Assembly: GCF_028767125.1 (NCBI RefSeq)
Contig: NZ_JAKCWP010000002.1
Location: 437,930 to 501,929, forward strand
DNA: 64,000 nt
Origin: Chelativorans sp. YIM 93263
GTDB lineage: Bacteria > Pseudomonadota > Alphaproteobacteria > Rhizobiales > Rhizobiaceae
Direction of reading: 5' to 3'
Below, piece by piece: positions 17,240 to 26,367 of the stretch. Positions within the stretch are counted from its first letter, which is position 1; each line of letters starts with the position of its first letter. The notes under the pieces are model-generated. The model searched no databases and was not told where the DNA came from. It saw only the letters and a list, made by a program, of their open reading frames with translations. A program made the translations under genes and the position numbers.

Positions 17240-18160
17240 ATGAAACGCCTGCTGCGAAAGCTCGGCCGCAATCTCAAGACGGCCGAACATTGGCTGACGG
17301 CGCAAGTAGCGCTCGCCATCCTCTCGCTCCTGCGGCGCCTGCCGCCCGACAAGGCACTAAGCTTCGCCGAACGCGCAGCGCGCAGAATTGGCCCGCTCGT
17401 CGGGCGCCATAAACTCGCGCTCGATAACCTGCGCAAAGCCTATCCCGAAAAGTCGGAAGACGAGATCGAAATCATCGCCTCCGACATGTGGGCAAACATG
17501 GCGCGGCTTTCAACGGAATATGTCTTTCTCGACAAGCTGTTCGACTACGACCCTGAACAAGCCGAACCGGGACGCGTGGAGGTCTCCGGCGCCGAGATCT
17601 TCAAGCGCATTCGCAATGAGGACAAGCCCCATATCTTCTTTACCGCTCACCTCGGGAATTTCGAGTTCCTGCCGATCGCCGCGGCAACCTTCGACCTCGA
17701 CGTCACCGCACTCTTCCGCCCGCCCAACAACCCTTTCATCGCCGACTACATTGAACGCACGCGCCGGGCATCCATGGGCCGTCTCCTCGCCTCACGTGCG
17801 GGCGCCGCGTTACAGCTCGCTCGCATTCTGGAGGACGGCGGCAATGTCGGCGCGCTGGTGGATCAGAAATTCCTAGGGGGCGTACGCACGTACTTTTTCG
17901 GCCGCGAATGCAACACGAGCCCGCTCGTGCCGAAGCTCGCCCGTCAGTATGAATGCGACGTATACCCGGCCCGCTGCATCCGCCTGCCCGGCGGCCGCTT
18001 CCGGCTGGAAGTCAGCGAAAAGCTCGACCTGCCGCGCGATTCGAACGGTGCCGTCGACGTTACCCGCATGACTCAACTCCTGAACGATACCGTGGAAGAG
18101 TGGGTTCGCGCCGATCCCGGCCAGTGGATGTGGTTCCACAAGCGTTGGGAGATCAGATAG
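17240..18160 (+). CDS. lpxXL: Lipid A very-long-chain acyltransferase LpxXL
   Basis: 306 residues, HtrB/MsbB (LPLAT) family. It transfers the AcpXL-bound 27-OH-C28 chain to a primary acyl group of lipid A on the inner membrane's cytoplasmic face. The catalytic HX4E motif is HLGNFE at 137-142. An N-terminal amphipathic/hydrophobic segment (VALAILSLLRRLPP) anchors it, and the basic C-terminus ends in KRWEIR. It closes the AcpXL cluster in the order known for rhizobia. Confidence 0.95.
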   Translation: MKRLLRKLGRNLKTAEHWLTAQVALAILSLLRRLPPDKALSFAERAARRIGPLVGRHKLALDNLRKAYPEKSEDEIEIIASDMWANMARLSTEYVFLDKLFDYDPEQAEPGRVEVSGAEIFKRIRNEDKPHIFFTAHLGNFEFLPIAAATFDLDVTALFRPPNNPFIADYIERTRRASMGRLLASRAGAALQLARILEDGGNVGALVDQKFLGGVRTYFFGRECNTSPLVPKLARQYECDVYPARCIRLPGGRFRLEVSEKLDLPRDSNGAVDVTRMTQLLNDTVEEWVRADPGQWMWFHKRWEIR

Positions 18161-18237
18161 CGTCTGGACCAATATTCTTGTGGCATTGCAACCCTCCCTT
18201 GCTTGCAAAAAATTGAAACAGAGTCTTGATTGCCCGA

Positions 18238-19515
18238 ATGAACCAGCAGCTTGCCAAAGCGGTCGCCGACCGTGCCGATGAAATCGTCAACCTTACGGTC
18301 GACCTGATCCGTTTTCCCACAGTCAATCCGCCCGGCGAAGCCTATACGCCATGTGCGGAATACATTGCGCGCGACCTTGCCCGCCGTGGCTTCGAAACCC
18401 GGCTCATTCGCGGCGAAGGGGCTCCGGGCGACAATGATCGATATCCGCGCACCAATGTCGTCGCCCGCCGCGAGGGCAACCGCCCCGGCCCGACTGTTCA
18501 CTTCAATTCTCATATTGACGTGGTAGAGGCCGGTGAAGGTTGGACGGTCGATCCATTCGCCGGCACCGTACGCGACGGAAAGGTCTTTGGTCGCGGCGCC
18601 TGTGATATGAAGGGCGGTCTCGCGGCTTCTGTCATCGCCGTAGATGCATTCCTCGCCATTTTTCCCGATTTTCCCGGTGCGATCGAAATCTCCGGCACGG
18701 TGGACGAGGAGTCTGGCGGCTTTGGCGGCGTCGCCCATCTCGCGAAGCAGGGCTTCTTTTCCCGGCCGCGCGTCGATCACGTCATCATTCCCGAGCCGCT
18801 CAACAAGGACCGCATCTGCCTTGGCCATCGCGGCGTCTGGTGGGCGGAGATCCAGACCCACGGCGCCATTGCCCATGGCTCCATGCCTTTCCTCGGCGAT
18901 TCGGCCATCCGGCACATGGGCGCGGTCCTCGAGGCATTCGAGCAGGAGCTTTTCCCGGCGCTCGACCGCAAGCAGACCTCCATGCCCGTCGTGCCGGAAG
19001 GCGCCCGGCGCTCGACCATGAACATCAATTCCATCCATGGCGGCCAGACGGAGGACCACTTCCCCGGCCTGCCCTCGCCCAACGTGGCGGACTCCTGCCG
19101 GATGGTCATCGACCGGCGCTTTCTGATCGAGGAAGACATTGCCGAGGTGAAGAGCGAAGTGACGGCGATCCTCGACCGCCTGAAACGCGAGCGCTCGCGC
19201 TTCGACTACCACATGCGCGATCTCATGGAGGTCCTGCCGACCATGACCGAGCAGGATGCTCCCGTGCCACAAGCGTTGGCCGCCGCCATTCGGGACGTCT
19301 TCGGCAAGGAGCCTGAATACGTGATTTCGCCCGGTACTTATGACCAGAAGCACGTCGCACGGCTCGGCCATCTGCATGATTGCGTGGCCTATGGCCCCGG
19401 TGTGCTCGATCTCGCTCACCAGCCGGACGAATGGGTCGGCATCGACGATATGATCCAGTCCGCCACGGTTATGGCCATGGGGCTGAACGCGCTGCTTCGG
19501 GGTGTGAACGCTTGA
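18238..19515 (+). CDS. M20-family deacylase (ArgE/DapE type)
   Basis: 425 residues. A zinc amidohydrolase of the acetylornithine deacetylase / succinyl-diaminopimelate desuccinylase group. Metal and catalytic residues are visible: His92 and Asp94 in SHIDVV, the bridging Asp123 in CDMKGG, and Glu157-Glu158 in DEESGG. The ATG at 18238 is preferred over a TTG four codons earlier. It sits 99 bases before an oligopeptide ABC transporter on the same strand, so it may cleave an acylated amino acid or peptide imported by that system. The exact substrate cannot be told; the gene may be annotated argE, but no arginine genes are near. Confidence 0.85.
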   Translation: MNQQLAKAVADRADEIVNLTVDLIRFPTVNPPGEAYTPCAEYIARDLARRGFETRLIRGEGAPGDNDRYPRTNVVARREGNRPGPTVHFNSHIDVVEAGEGWTVDPFAGTVRDGKVFGRGACDMKGGLAASVIAVDAFLAIFPDFPGAIEISGTVDEESGGFGGVAHLAKQGFFSRPRVDHVIIPEPLNKDRICLGHRGVWWAEIQTHGAIAHGSMPFLGDSAIRHMGAVLEAFEQELFPALDRKQTSMPVVPEGARRSTMNINSIHGGQTEDHFPGLPSPNVADSCRMVIDRRFLIEEDIAEVKSEVTAILDRLKRERSRFDYHMRDLMEVLPTMTEQDAPVPQALAAAIRDVFGKEPEYVISPGTYDQKHVARLGHLHDCVAYGPGVLDLAHQPDEWVGIDDMIQSATVMAMGLNALLRGVNA

Positions 19516-19614
19516 AAGCGCTCCGGGGGACGTTTACTCACACATCAAACCGCGCTTCAATCAGCGCCAGAAAAGAGCGCACCGTCGCGCGAACAAGAAA
19601 CGGGGAGACATGGC

Positions 19615-21096
19615 ATGAAAACTTTAGCAACGATGCTCGGCGCTGCGGCGATGGTGCTGACGTCAGGGTCTGCGGCTTTGAGCGCGCGCACCGATCTGGT
19701 GGTCGGCGTCGTACTGGAGCCCCCTCACCTCGATCCCACCGCAGGCGCAGCCGCAGCAATCGATGAGATCGTCTATGCCAACATCTTCGAGGGACTGACG
19801 CGCATCGGGCCGAACGGCAATGTGCAGCCCGCCCTGGCCGAAAGCTGGGAAGTTTCCGACGACGGCACGGTCTACACCTTCCACCTGCGCGAGGGCGTTA
19901 CCTTCCACGACGGCACCACCTTCGATGCCGAGGACGTGAAGTTCTCGCTCGAACGCGCCATGGCGGAGGATTCCACCAACGCCCAGCAGCAGCTCTTTTC
20001 CGCCATCGAAACCGTTGAGGTCATCGACCCCGCCACGGTCGAGGTCACTCTTGAAAATCCCCAGGGCTCTTTCCTGTACAACATGGGCTGGGGCGACGCG
20101 GTGATCGTCGCGCCGGAATCGGCAGAGAACAACAGGGAGAACCCCGTCGGCACCGGCCCTTTCACGTTCGAGAACTGGGCCAAAGGTTCTTCCGTGACCA
20201 TCGTGAAAAACCCCGACTACTGGGGTGAGCCGGTTGCGCTTGACGAGGCCGAGTTCCGCTTCATTCCGGATGCGGCGGCTTCGGTCACAGCGCTTCTGTC
20301 CGGCGATGTTCAGGCTTTCCCGAATCTGCAGGCCAGCGATTCCCTGCCGCAGATCGAAGCCGATCCGCGCTTCGAGGTCGTCATCGGCGCCACAGAAGGC
20401 GAGACGATCCTTGCCATGAACAACGGCAAGGAGCCGTTCGACAACCTTCAGGTCCGCCAGGCCATCTCTCATGCGCTGAACCGCGACGAGATCATCCTCG
20501 GCGCGACGTCGGGTAACGGCGTTCCGATCGGCTCCCACTTCTCTCCCGCGAGCGAGGCCTACGTCGATCTGACGGACACTTATCCGCACGATATAGAAAA
20601 GGCGAAGGAGATTCTTGCCGAAGCCGGCTATCCCGAGGGCTTCGAGGCCACATTGAAGTTGCCCCCGCCCACCTATGCGCGCCAGGGCGGCGAGATCGTT
20701 GCCTCGCAGCTGCGCGAGATCGGGATAGAGTTCGAGATCATCCCGATGGAGTGGGCGCAGTGGCTAGAACAGGTCTTCACCAACAGGGACTACGACCTGA
20801 CGATCATTTCCCATACCGAGCCCAACGACATCGAGATCTATGCGCGGGATGACTACTATTTCGATTATGACAATCCCGAGTTCGATGCCGTGATGGAGGA
20901 GCTCGAGGCAACCACGGATCCCCAAGAGCGCAACGAGCTTTATGGCCGCGCCCAGCGCATCATCGCCGAGGATGCGGTCAATGGCTTTCTCTTCCAGCTC
21001 CCCAAAACGGGCGTGTGGGACGTGAACCTCGAAGGCATGTGGGAGAACATGCCCATCCAGGCCAATGATCTGACGCAAGTCCGCTGGACGGACTGA
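19615..21096 (+). CDS. Peptide ABC transporter, periplasmic solute-binding protein
   Basis: 493 residues, family 5 extracellular solute-binding protein (DppA/OppA type). A signal peptide covers about 1-24. The domain signatures follow: LDPTAGAA near the N-terminus, LAESWEVSDDGTVYTFHLREGV, GTGPFTFENW and VRQAISHALNRDEI. Acidic composition fits a periplasmic protein. It leads the cluster binding protein, two permeases and a double ATPase. The bound ligand is likely a di- or oligopeptide or a similar amide; glutathione and others are possible. Confidence 0.92.
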   Translation: MKTLATMLGAAAMVLTSGSAALSARTDLVVGVVLEPPHLDPTAGAAAAIDEIVYANIFEGLTRIGPNGNVQPALAESWEVSDDGTVYTFHLREGVTFHDGTTFDAEDVKFSLERAMAEDSTNAQQQLFSAIETVEVIDPATVEVTLENPQGSFLYNMGWGDAVIVAPESAENNRENPVGTGPFTFENWAKGSSVTIVKNPDYWGEPVALDEAEFRFIPDAAASVTALLSGDVQAFPNLQASDSLPQIEADPRFEVVIGATEGETILAMNNGKEPFDNLQVRQAISHALNRDEIILGATSGNGVPIGSHFSPASEAYVDLTDTYPHDIEKAKEILAEAGYPEGFEATLKLPPPTYARQGGEIVASQLREIGIEFEIIPMEWAQWLEQVFTNRDYDLTIISHTEPNDIEIYARDDYYFDYDNPEFDAVMEELEATTDPQERNELYGRAQRIIAEDAVNGFLFQLPKTGVWDVNLEGMWENMPIQANDLTQVRWTD

Positions 21097-21130
21097 AGTC
21101 TTTGAGGGAAGTCGGCAAAGTTTGCGCTCT

Positions 21131-21185
21131 GCCTTGCCCCTCTCTGTCCTGCCGGACAAAGGGGGGCGCAAAGGGGCGCAGACAT
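21131..21185. repeat. Fragment of a dispersed intergenic repeat
   Basis: The segment CCCCTCTCTGTCCTGCCGG and the following G-rich block form a partial palindrome (GTCC/GGAC). Its wording closely matches the piece found inside the coding region at 35021-35070, suggesting both are copies of one repeat family. Confidence 0.45.
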
Positions 21186-21211
21186 TGCCTGCTGCTTCGG
21201 GACCACCCCGC

Positions 21212-22156
21212 ATGACAACCTTCCTCCTCAAGCGCCTGGCAATCGGGCTTGTCACTCTGCTGGTCGCCTCCATCGTCGTGTTCGGCGTTCTGGAGGTGCT
21301 GCCGGGCGATCCCGCGCGCATCATGTTGGGCATGAACGCGAGCCCCGAGGCGCTGCAATCGCTTCGTGCTCTGATGGGCCTCGACCAACCGCTCGTCACC
21401 CGCTACCTGAATTGGCTGGGTGGCATGGCCGTCGGCGATTTCGGCGCCTCAATCACCTATTCCTCTCCCGTGATCGATCTCATCGGTGAGCGACTTGCGG
21501 TCTCCCTTCCGCTCGCCATGATCGCGCTTCTCCTGTCCACGTTGATCGCCATTCCTGTCGGCGTTTTCGCCGCGTCCCGGCGCGGCGGCGTCGCCGATAC
21601 GATCACCATGGGCACCGCCCAGGTCGGCGTGGCGATCCCCAATTTCTGGTTTGCCCTGCTCCTCGTCTACGTCTTCGCCGTCGGCCTGCAACTGGTTCCC
21701 GCTGGTGGCTTTCCCAGCTGGAATGAACCATGGGCAGCCATGAAGGCACTGATCCTCCCGGCTGTCTCCCTGGCTCTGCCGCAGGCGGCAATCCTCGCCC
21801 GCGTTACGCGCTCGGCCATGGTGGAGGTCATGGGCGAGGACTATATCCGCACCGCCCGCGCCAAGGGCCTGCCGCGCAAGCGGGTCCTCTGGCGTCATGC
21901 GCTGCGTAACGCGCTCATTCCGGTTCTCACGATCCTCGGCCTGCAATTCGCGTTTCTGCTGGCCGGCACGATCATCATCGAGAACGTCTTCTACCTTCCC
22001 GGTCTCGGCCGCCTCATCTTCCAGGCGATCAGCCAGCGTGACCTGATCGTGGTCGAAGGCGTCGTCATGCTGCTGGTGGCGAGCGTCGTCCTGATCAATC
22101 TTGTCGTCGACATCTGCTACGCGGTTGTCGACCCGCGCCTGAGGGTCCGCCGATGA
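21212..22156 (+). CDS. Peptide ABC transporter, permease (DppB type)
   Basis: 314 residues, six predicted transmembrane helices. The N-terminus FLLKRLAIGLVTLLVASI and the EAA-like loop VMGEDYIRTARAKGLPRKRVLWRHALRNA are typical of DppB/OppB subunits. The ATG at 21212 is chosen because the family's first helix starts immediately after it; a longer frame reads back through a repeat. It overlaps the next gene by four bases (ATGA), implying translational coupling. Confidence 0.93.
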   Translation: MTTFLLKRLAIGLVTLLVASIVVFGVLEVLPGDPARIMLGMNASPEALQSLRALMGLDQPLVTRYLNWLGGMAVGDFGASITYSSPVIDLIGERLAVSLPLAMIALLLSTLIAIPVGVFAASRRGGVADTITMGTAQVGVAIPNFWFALLLVYVFAVGLQLVPAGGFPSWNEPWAAMKALILPAVSLALPQAAILARVTRSAMVEVMGEDYIRTARAKGLPRKRVLWRHALRNALIPVLTILGLQFAFLLAGTIIIENVFYLPGLGRLIFQAISQRDLIVVEGVVMLLVASVVLINLVVDICYAVVDPRLRVRR

Positions 22157-23022
22157 GCGCCGAGTCCGCATTCGCCCCGCCGCCGGAGCGCCATTTTCTT
22201 ATGAAGGCGCTCACCAATCGCTCGTTCCTGATCGGCCTCATCATCACGGCCTTCATCGCCCTGATGGCGCTCACCTCCTTCTTCTGGACGCCTTACGACA
22301 TCACACGCCTGCAGGTGTCCGACCGCATGCAGGGCCTCTCGCTCGCACATCCCTTCGGCACCGATCACATGGGCCGCGATATCCTCTCCATGATCATGAT
22401 CGGCGCACGCAACTCCATCGCGGTCGCCATCGTCGCCGTCGGTATCGGCATGGGTGTCGGCGTGCCGCTCGGTACTTGGGCCGCCGCCCGCGGCGGCTGG
22501 GTGGACGAGATGCTGATGCGGGTAAACGACGTCGTCTTCGCCTTTCCTGCCCTGCTTTCGGCCGTGATGATCACCGCCATCTTCGGCCCCGGCGCCGTCA
22601 ACGCGATCATAGCCATCGGCATCTTCAACGTACCGGTCTTCGCCCGTGTCGCGCGCGCCGGCGCGCTGGCCCTGTGGCCCCGCGAGTTCATCCTGGCGGC
22701 ACGCGCTTCCGGCAAGGGCAAGACGCTTATCACTATCGAGCACATCCTGCCCAACATCACCAATCTGCTGCTCGTTCAAGGCACGATCCAGTTCGCACTG
22801 GGCATTCTGGCCGAAGCAGGCCTTTCCTATCTGGGACTCGGCGCGCAGCCGCCTATGCCCTCCTGGGGCCGCATGCTTTTCGACGCGCAGACGCGCATCG
22901 CCGTCGCGCCGCATCTGGCGCTATTCCCCGGTCTTGCCATCGTCATCACCGTGCTTGGCCTCAATCTCCTGGGCGACGGCTTGCGAGACATCCTCGATCC
23001 GAAACTGAGGCGCGAGCGATGA
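22153..23022 (+). CDS. Peptide ABC transporter, permease (DppC type)
   Basis: 289 residues. Has the DppC hallmark HPFGTDHMGRDILSMIMIGARNS before the permease domain and the coupling loop REFILAARASGKGKTLITIEHILPN, broken here in description only. Six transmembrane helices are expected. It overlaps both neighbours by four bases, so this is one tightly coupled operon. It forms the translocation channel with the subunit at 21212. Confidence 0.93.
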   Translation: MSAESAFAPPPERHFLMKALTNRSFLIGLIITAFIALMALTSFFWTPYDITRLQVSDRMQGLSLAHPFGTDHMGRDILSMIMIGARNSIAVAIVAVGIGMGVGVPLGTWAAARGGWVDEMLMRVNDVVFAFPALLSAVMITAIFGPGAVNAIIAIGIFNVPVFARVARAGALALWPREFILAARASGKGKTLITIEHILPNITNLLLVQGTIQFALGILAEAGLSYLGLGAQPPMPSWGRMLFDAQTRIAVAPHLALFPGLAIVITVLGLNLLGDGLRDILDPKLRRER

Positions 23023-24650
23023 GCCTGCTGGAAATCGAAAAGCTGTCGCTCTCCATCCACGGAGCGCCGATCCTCAGGGAGGTCGATATCTCCGTCGCCT
23101 CCGGCGAGGTGATGGGTCTCGTCGGCGAATCCGGCTCCGGCAAGTCGATGACGGCGCTGACATTGATGCAGCTCCTGCCCCAGGGAGCACGCGCGAGCGG
23201 CCGCGTTACCTTCGACGGGATCGACATTCTTTCCGCGCCGGAATCCGCCATGTGCCGGCTGCGTGGCGACGATATCGGGATGGTTTTCCAAGAACCAATG
23301 ACCGCTCTCAATCCGGTCAAGACCATCGGCGAGCAGGTGGCCGAAGGTATCCGCTGGCACACCGGAGCGAACCGCGCCGATGCGGAAGCGCGCGCCCGCG
23401 CTATGCTCGAACGCGTCGGGCTGCCTGAAAAGCAGTTTCCGCTCACCCGTTATCCGCACGAACTTTCCGGCGGTCAGCGCCAGCGCGTCGTCATTGCCAT
23501 CGCCTGTGCGCTGAAGCCGAAGCTGCTCATTGCCGACGAACCCACCACCGCCCTCGACGTCGTGCTCCAGGCGCAGATTCTCGATCTCCTGCGCGACCTG
23601 GTGGACGAGAACCGCATGAGCCTGCTGCTCATCTCGCATGATCTCGCCGTCGTAACGGACATGTCCGACCGCATCACCATCATGCGGCACGGCGAAGTGA
23701 TGGAGGAAGGCGAGACCGCCCGCACGCTGACCGAACAGCGCCACCCTTACACGCGGCAGTTGGCGGAAGCCTCCACCCACGTGCCCGCGCGCGCCAAAAC
23801 CCCGGTGCAGAAGGGGACGACGGAGCCGCTCCTTTCCGTGCAGAACGTCACGCGCGACTATCCCGTGCGCCGGGAATCCCTTTTCAGGCCGGCAAAGCCG
23901 TTCCGCGCGGTGAACAATGTCTCGTTTTCGCTGGATGCCGGCCAGACGACGGCACTTGTCGGCCGCTCCGGCTGCGGCAAATCCACCCTCGCCCGCATGA
24001 TTCTTGCGCTCGACCGCCCGACGAGCGGCGCCATCGCCTTCTTGGGCGAGGACATCAGCGCCAAAAGCGAAGCCGCCCTTCGCCCGGCCCGCCGCAATAT
24101 GCAGGTGGTCTTTCAGGATCCATATGGCTCCTTCGACCCGCGCCACAAGGTGGAGCGTCTCGTGGCGGAGCCCCTTCACCTGCTCGATGAGAAGCCGGGT
24201 CAGGCGCGCAGGCGCGAATTGGTGGCCGAGGCACTGGAACAGGTGGGGCTTCAGACCTCCGACCTCGACAAGTATCCGCACGAATTCTCCGGCGGACAGC
24301 GCCAGCGGATTTCCATCGCCCGCGCCATCATCACCAAGCCGAAACTAGTCGTCGCCGACGAGCCCGTCTCCGCCCTCGATGTGTCGATCCGCGCACAGAT
24401 CCTTGATCTTTTCGCAGATCTCAACGAGCGGTTGGGCGTGGCCTATCTCTTCATCACGCATGACCTGACGGTCGCACGCGCGATCACCGACACAGTCATG
24501 GTCATGCATGATGGCGAGATCGTTGAGCACGGCATAACAAACGATGTTCTCAATCGCCCAGCAACGGAGCCGGCCAAGGCCCTTGTCGCCGCCGCCCCCG
24601 ATCTGCAACGGGCATTGGAACGGCGGTTGGAGAAGGTCGAGAGAGCTTAG
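23019..24650 (+). CDS. Peptide ABC transporter, fused double ATP-binding protein
   Basis: 543 residues, two complete ABC ATPases in one chain (DppD-DppF or GsiA type). Domain 1 has Walker A GESGSGKS and signature LSGGQRQRV; domain 2 has Walker A GRSGCGKS and signature FSGGQRQRI. Walker B segments are LLIADEPTTALD and LVVADEPVSALD. The C-terminal half includes an oligopeptide-type tail. The start at 23019 overlaps the permease stop (ATGA). It energises import through the two upstream permeases. Confidence 0.95.
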   Translation: MSLLEIEKLSLSIHGAPILREVDISVASGEVMGLVGESGSGKSMTALTLMQLLPQGARASGRVTFDGIDILSAPESAMCRLRGDDIGMVFQEPMTALNPVKTIGEQVAEGIRWHTGANRADAEARARAMLERVGLPEKQFPLTRYPHELSGGQRQRVVIAIACALKPKLLIADEPTTALDVVLQAQILDLLRDLVDENRMSLLLISHDLAVVTDMSDRITIMRHGEVMEEGETARTLTEQRHPYTRQLAEASTHVPARAKTPVQKGTTEPLLSVQNVTRDYPVRRESLFRPAKPFRAVNNVSFSLDAGQTTALVGRSGCGKSTLARMILALDRPTSGAIAFLGEDISAKSEAALRPARRNMQVVFQDPYGSFDPRHKVERLVAEPLHLLDEKPGQARRRELVAEALEQVGLQTSDLDKYPHEFSGGQRQRISIARAIITKPKLVVADEPVSALDVSIRAQILDLFADLNERLGVAYLFITHDLTVARAITDTVMVMHDGEIVEHGITNDVLNRPATEPAKALVAAAPDLQRALERRLEKVERA

Positions 24651-24678
24651 GGCACGCAGCTGTAAAGCTAAAACACTC

Positions 24679-25056
24679 TCACTTCAGTTCCGCTTCCTCC
24701 AGGTCCAGAAGCGCGGCAAGCCGCCCGCGCAGGCGGCCCTCCCGCCCCTTGAGCGCCTCGTCACAGCGGCCGATGGTAAGCAACGCAGCGGCCAACCGCC
24801 GCCGCTCCGCTCGCGGACGTGAGCGGAACTCCGCTCCCGCCTCTGCCTGCTCGATCCCATAGCTGGCAATCAGCGCTTCCAGTCTGGCCATGGAGGGGGC
24901 GCTTATGCCGAAGGCGCGCAACCCGACACGCCGGATAACCGCGAGCGTTTGCTCATTCGCAGCACCGTCGTTCAGCACGAGCCGCAGGAGTAGGAGAATC
25001 TCGGCCGCCTGATCTGCCTCGGGCCTGTCGAAATCGATGGGCATGCTTTCCGGCAT
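24679..25056 (-). CDS. Hypothetical cytoplasmic protein
   Basis: 125 residues, mostly alpha-helical in appearance (Leu, Ala, Glu and Arg rich), no signal peptide or membrane segment. A strong AGGAGGGGAG ribosome site precedes the ATG at 25056. It converges on the ABC transporter operon. I do not recognise the family; short Arg/Ala-rich proteins of this kind are common in rhizobia. Confidence 0.6.
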   Translation of the reverse strand: MPESMPIDFDRPEADQAAEILLLLRLVLNDGAANEQTLAVIRRVGLRAFGISAPSMARLEALIASYGIEQAEAGAEFRSRPRAERRRLAAALLTIGRCDEALKGREGRLRGRLAALLDLEEAELK

Positions 25057-25073
25057 ACTCCCCTCCTCCGCTT

Positions 25074-25234
25074 ATACCAAGGGAGATAACTATTGGCCGG
25101 CCTGACCGGACCCTCGCGCGCCATGGCGACCTTGCGCCGCGCTTATGTTGCAACCGCATCACGGCTCTCGGCGCGCCTTGCCACAACACGCGACACCTCC
25201 GGTCAGTCCGATCAATAGTAATCTCCCTTTGTAT
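25074..25234. repeat. MITE-like element with 37-bp imperfect terminal inverted repeats
   Basis: The left arm (25074-25110) and the reverse complement of the right arm (25198-25234) agree at 32 of 37 positions. An 87-base GC-rich core lies between. It has no coding capacity. The size, terminal inverted repeats and position between divergent genes suggest a miniature inverted-repeat element or a rhizobial palindromic intergenic element. Confidence 0.7.
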
Positions 25235-25328
25235 TGCACAAGGCTTGAAAAGCGAAATTGACTTGTGCCGTTCGCGCCTTTGTGGTGGAAAGGCGCCTCT
25301 TCCTTGCCTCGCAGGTCATTATTGCCAA

Positions 25329-26114
25329 ATGTTTGACATCGCGGTCGAAACCGCGCTTCTGCTCGCTCTCGCGGCGTTTTTCGCTGGTTTTATGGACGCC
25401 ATCGCGGGCGGCGGCGGTCTGGTAACCGTTCCTGCGCTCCTGCTTGCCGGGTTCGGCCCGGTCGAATCAATCGCCACGAACAAGCTGCAAAGCATCTTCG
25501 GAACAGCCTCGTCCGTAATAGCTTATTCGGCAAAGGGCCATGTTGACCTCAAGGCGCAGATTCCGTGGGCCTGCCTGTCCTTTATCGCGGGTGTCGGGGG
25601 TGCCTTGATGGCGAGCTTCCTGCCCGGTGAATTTCTGGAAGCCATCCTCCCGGTGCTTCTCATCGGCGTTGCCATCTTTTTTGCCGTCAGGCCCCGCGTG
25701 GACGACATCGACCGTGCCCGGCGCATCTCTCCCTTTCTTTTCGGCATAGCCATCGTGCCCGTCATCGGGTTTTATGACGGTGCCTTCGGTCCCGGCGCGG
25801 GTTCATTTTTCATGCTGGCCTTTGTGGCGCTTGCCGGCTTCGGCATTCTGAAGGCTACCGCCCACACCAAACTCCTCAACTTTGCGTCCAATTTCGGCGG
25901 CTTCGTCGCCTTTGCCTTCCTCGGGGTGGTCTACTGGAAGATCGGCCTGTTGATGGGCGTTGCCCAGTTCGCCGGTGCCCGGCTCGGCGCCGCCCTTGCG
26001 ATGAAAAAAGGAGCAGCGGTCATCAAGCCGCTTCTGATCGTCGTCTGCCTCGCCCTTGCCCTCCGCCTGCTGACGCAGGAAGACAATCCCCTGCTGACAT
26101 TTCTTGGGTTTTAA
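25329..26114 (+). CDS. TSUP-family (TauE/SafE) membrane transporter
   Basis: 261 residues, about eight transmembrane segments. Two signature repeats are visible: AAFFAGFMDAIAGGGGLVTVPALLLAG near the N-terminus (quoted only in part by motif, GGGGLVTVP) and GFYDGAFGPGAGSF in the middle. Family members export or import sulfite, sulfoacetate, taurine or related organic anions. The ATG at 25329 gives the standard family length; a longer frame adds 28 residues outside the family. Confidence 0.88.
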   Translation: MFDIAVETALLLALAAFFAGFMDAIAGGGGLVTVPALLLAGFGPVESIATNKLQSIFGTASSVIAYSAKGHVDLKAQIPWACLSFIAGVGGALMASFLPGEFLEAILPVLLIGVAIFFAVRPRVDDIDRARRISPFLFGIAIVPVIGFYDGAFGPGAGSFFMLAFVALAGFGILKATAHTKLLNFASNFGGFVAFAFLGVVYWKIGLLMGVAQFAGARLGAALAMKKGAAVIKPLLIVVCLALALRLLTQEDNPLLTFLGF

Positions 26115-26133
26115 GCGGAGATCATTTCTCCGC
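26115..26133 (+). terminator. Weak hairpin directly after the TSUP gene
   Basis: GCGGAGA at 26115-26121 pairs with TCTCCGC at 26127-26133 right after the stop codon. There is no proper T-run, so termination is uncertain. Confidence 0.35.
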
Positions 26134-26205
26134 GTCTTCATCCCTGAACGCCCGCGCAAAGCAAGGGCGTGTCCAGATCTCTGATGGTGGAGTTCCGACA
26201 CGAAG

Positions 26206-26265
26206 GCTCCGGCATGGATCTCGGGTCTCTGCTTCGCTCCGCCAGGGATGACGACATCATAGGGA
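26206..26265. repeat. Copy of the GGCATGGATC dispersed repeat
   Basis: Contains GGCATGGATCTCGGG followed by CTTCGCTCCGCCAGGGATGACGAC-like text, related to the copy at 17146-17178. A typical intergenic repeat in this group; no coding content. Confidence 0.45.
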
Positions 26266-26367
26266 GCTTCGGCTAATCAGCCGCGCGGGAACAATAGGAC
26301 GGGTCAGTCTGCTTGATGATCCCTCATAGAATGGTAGGCTATCCGTCGGTTCACAGGAGGAGCCACC

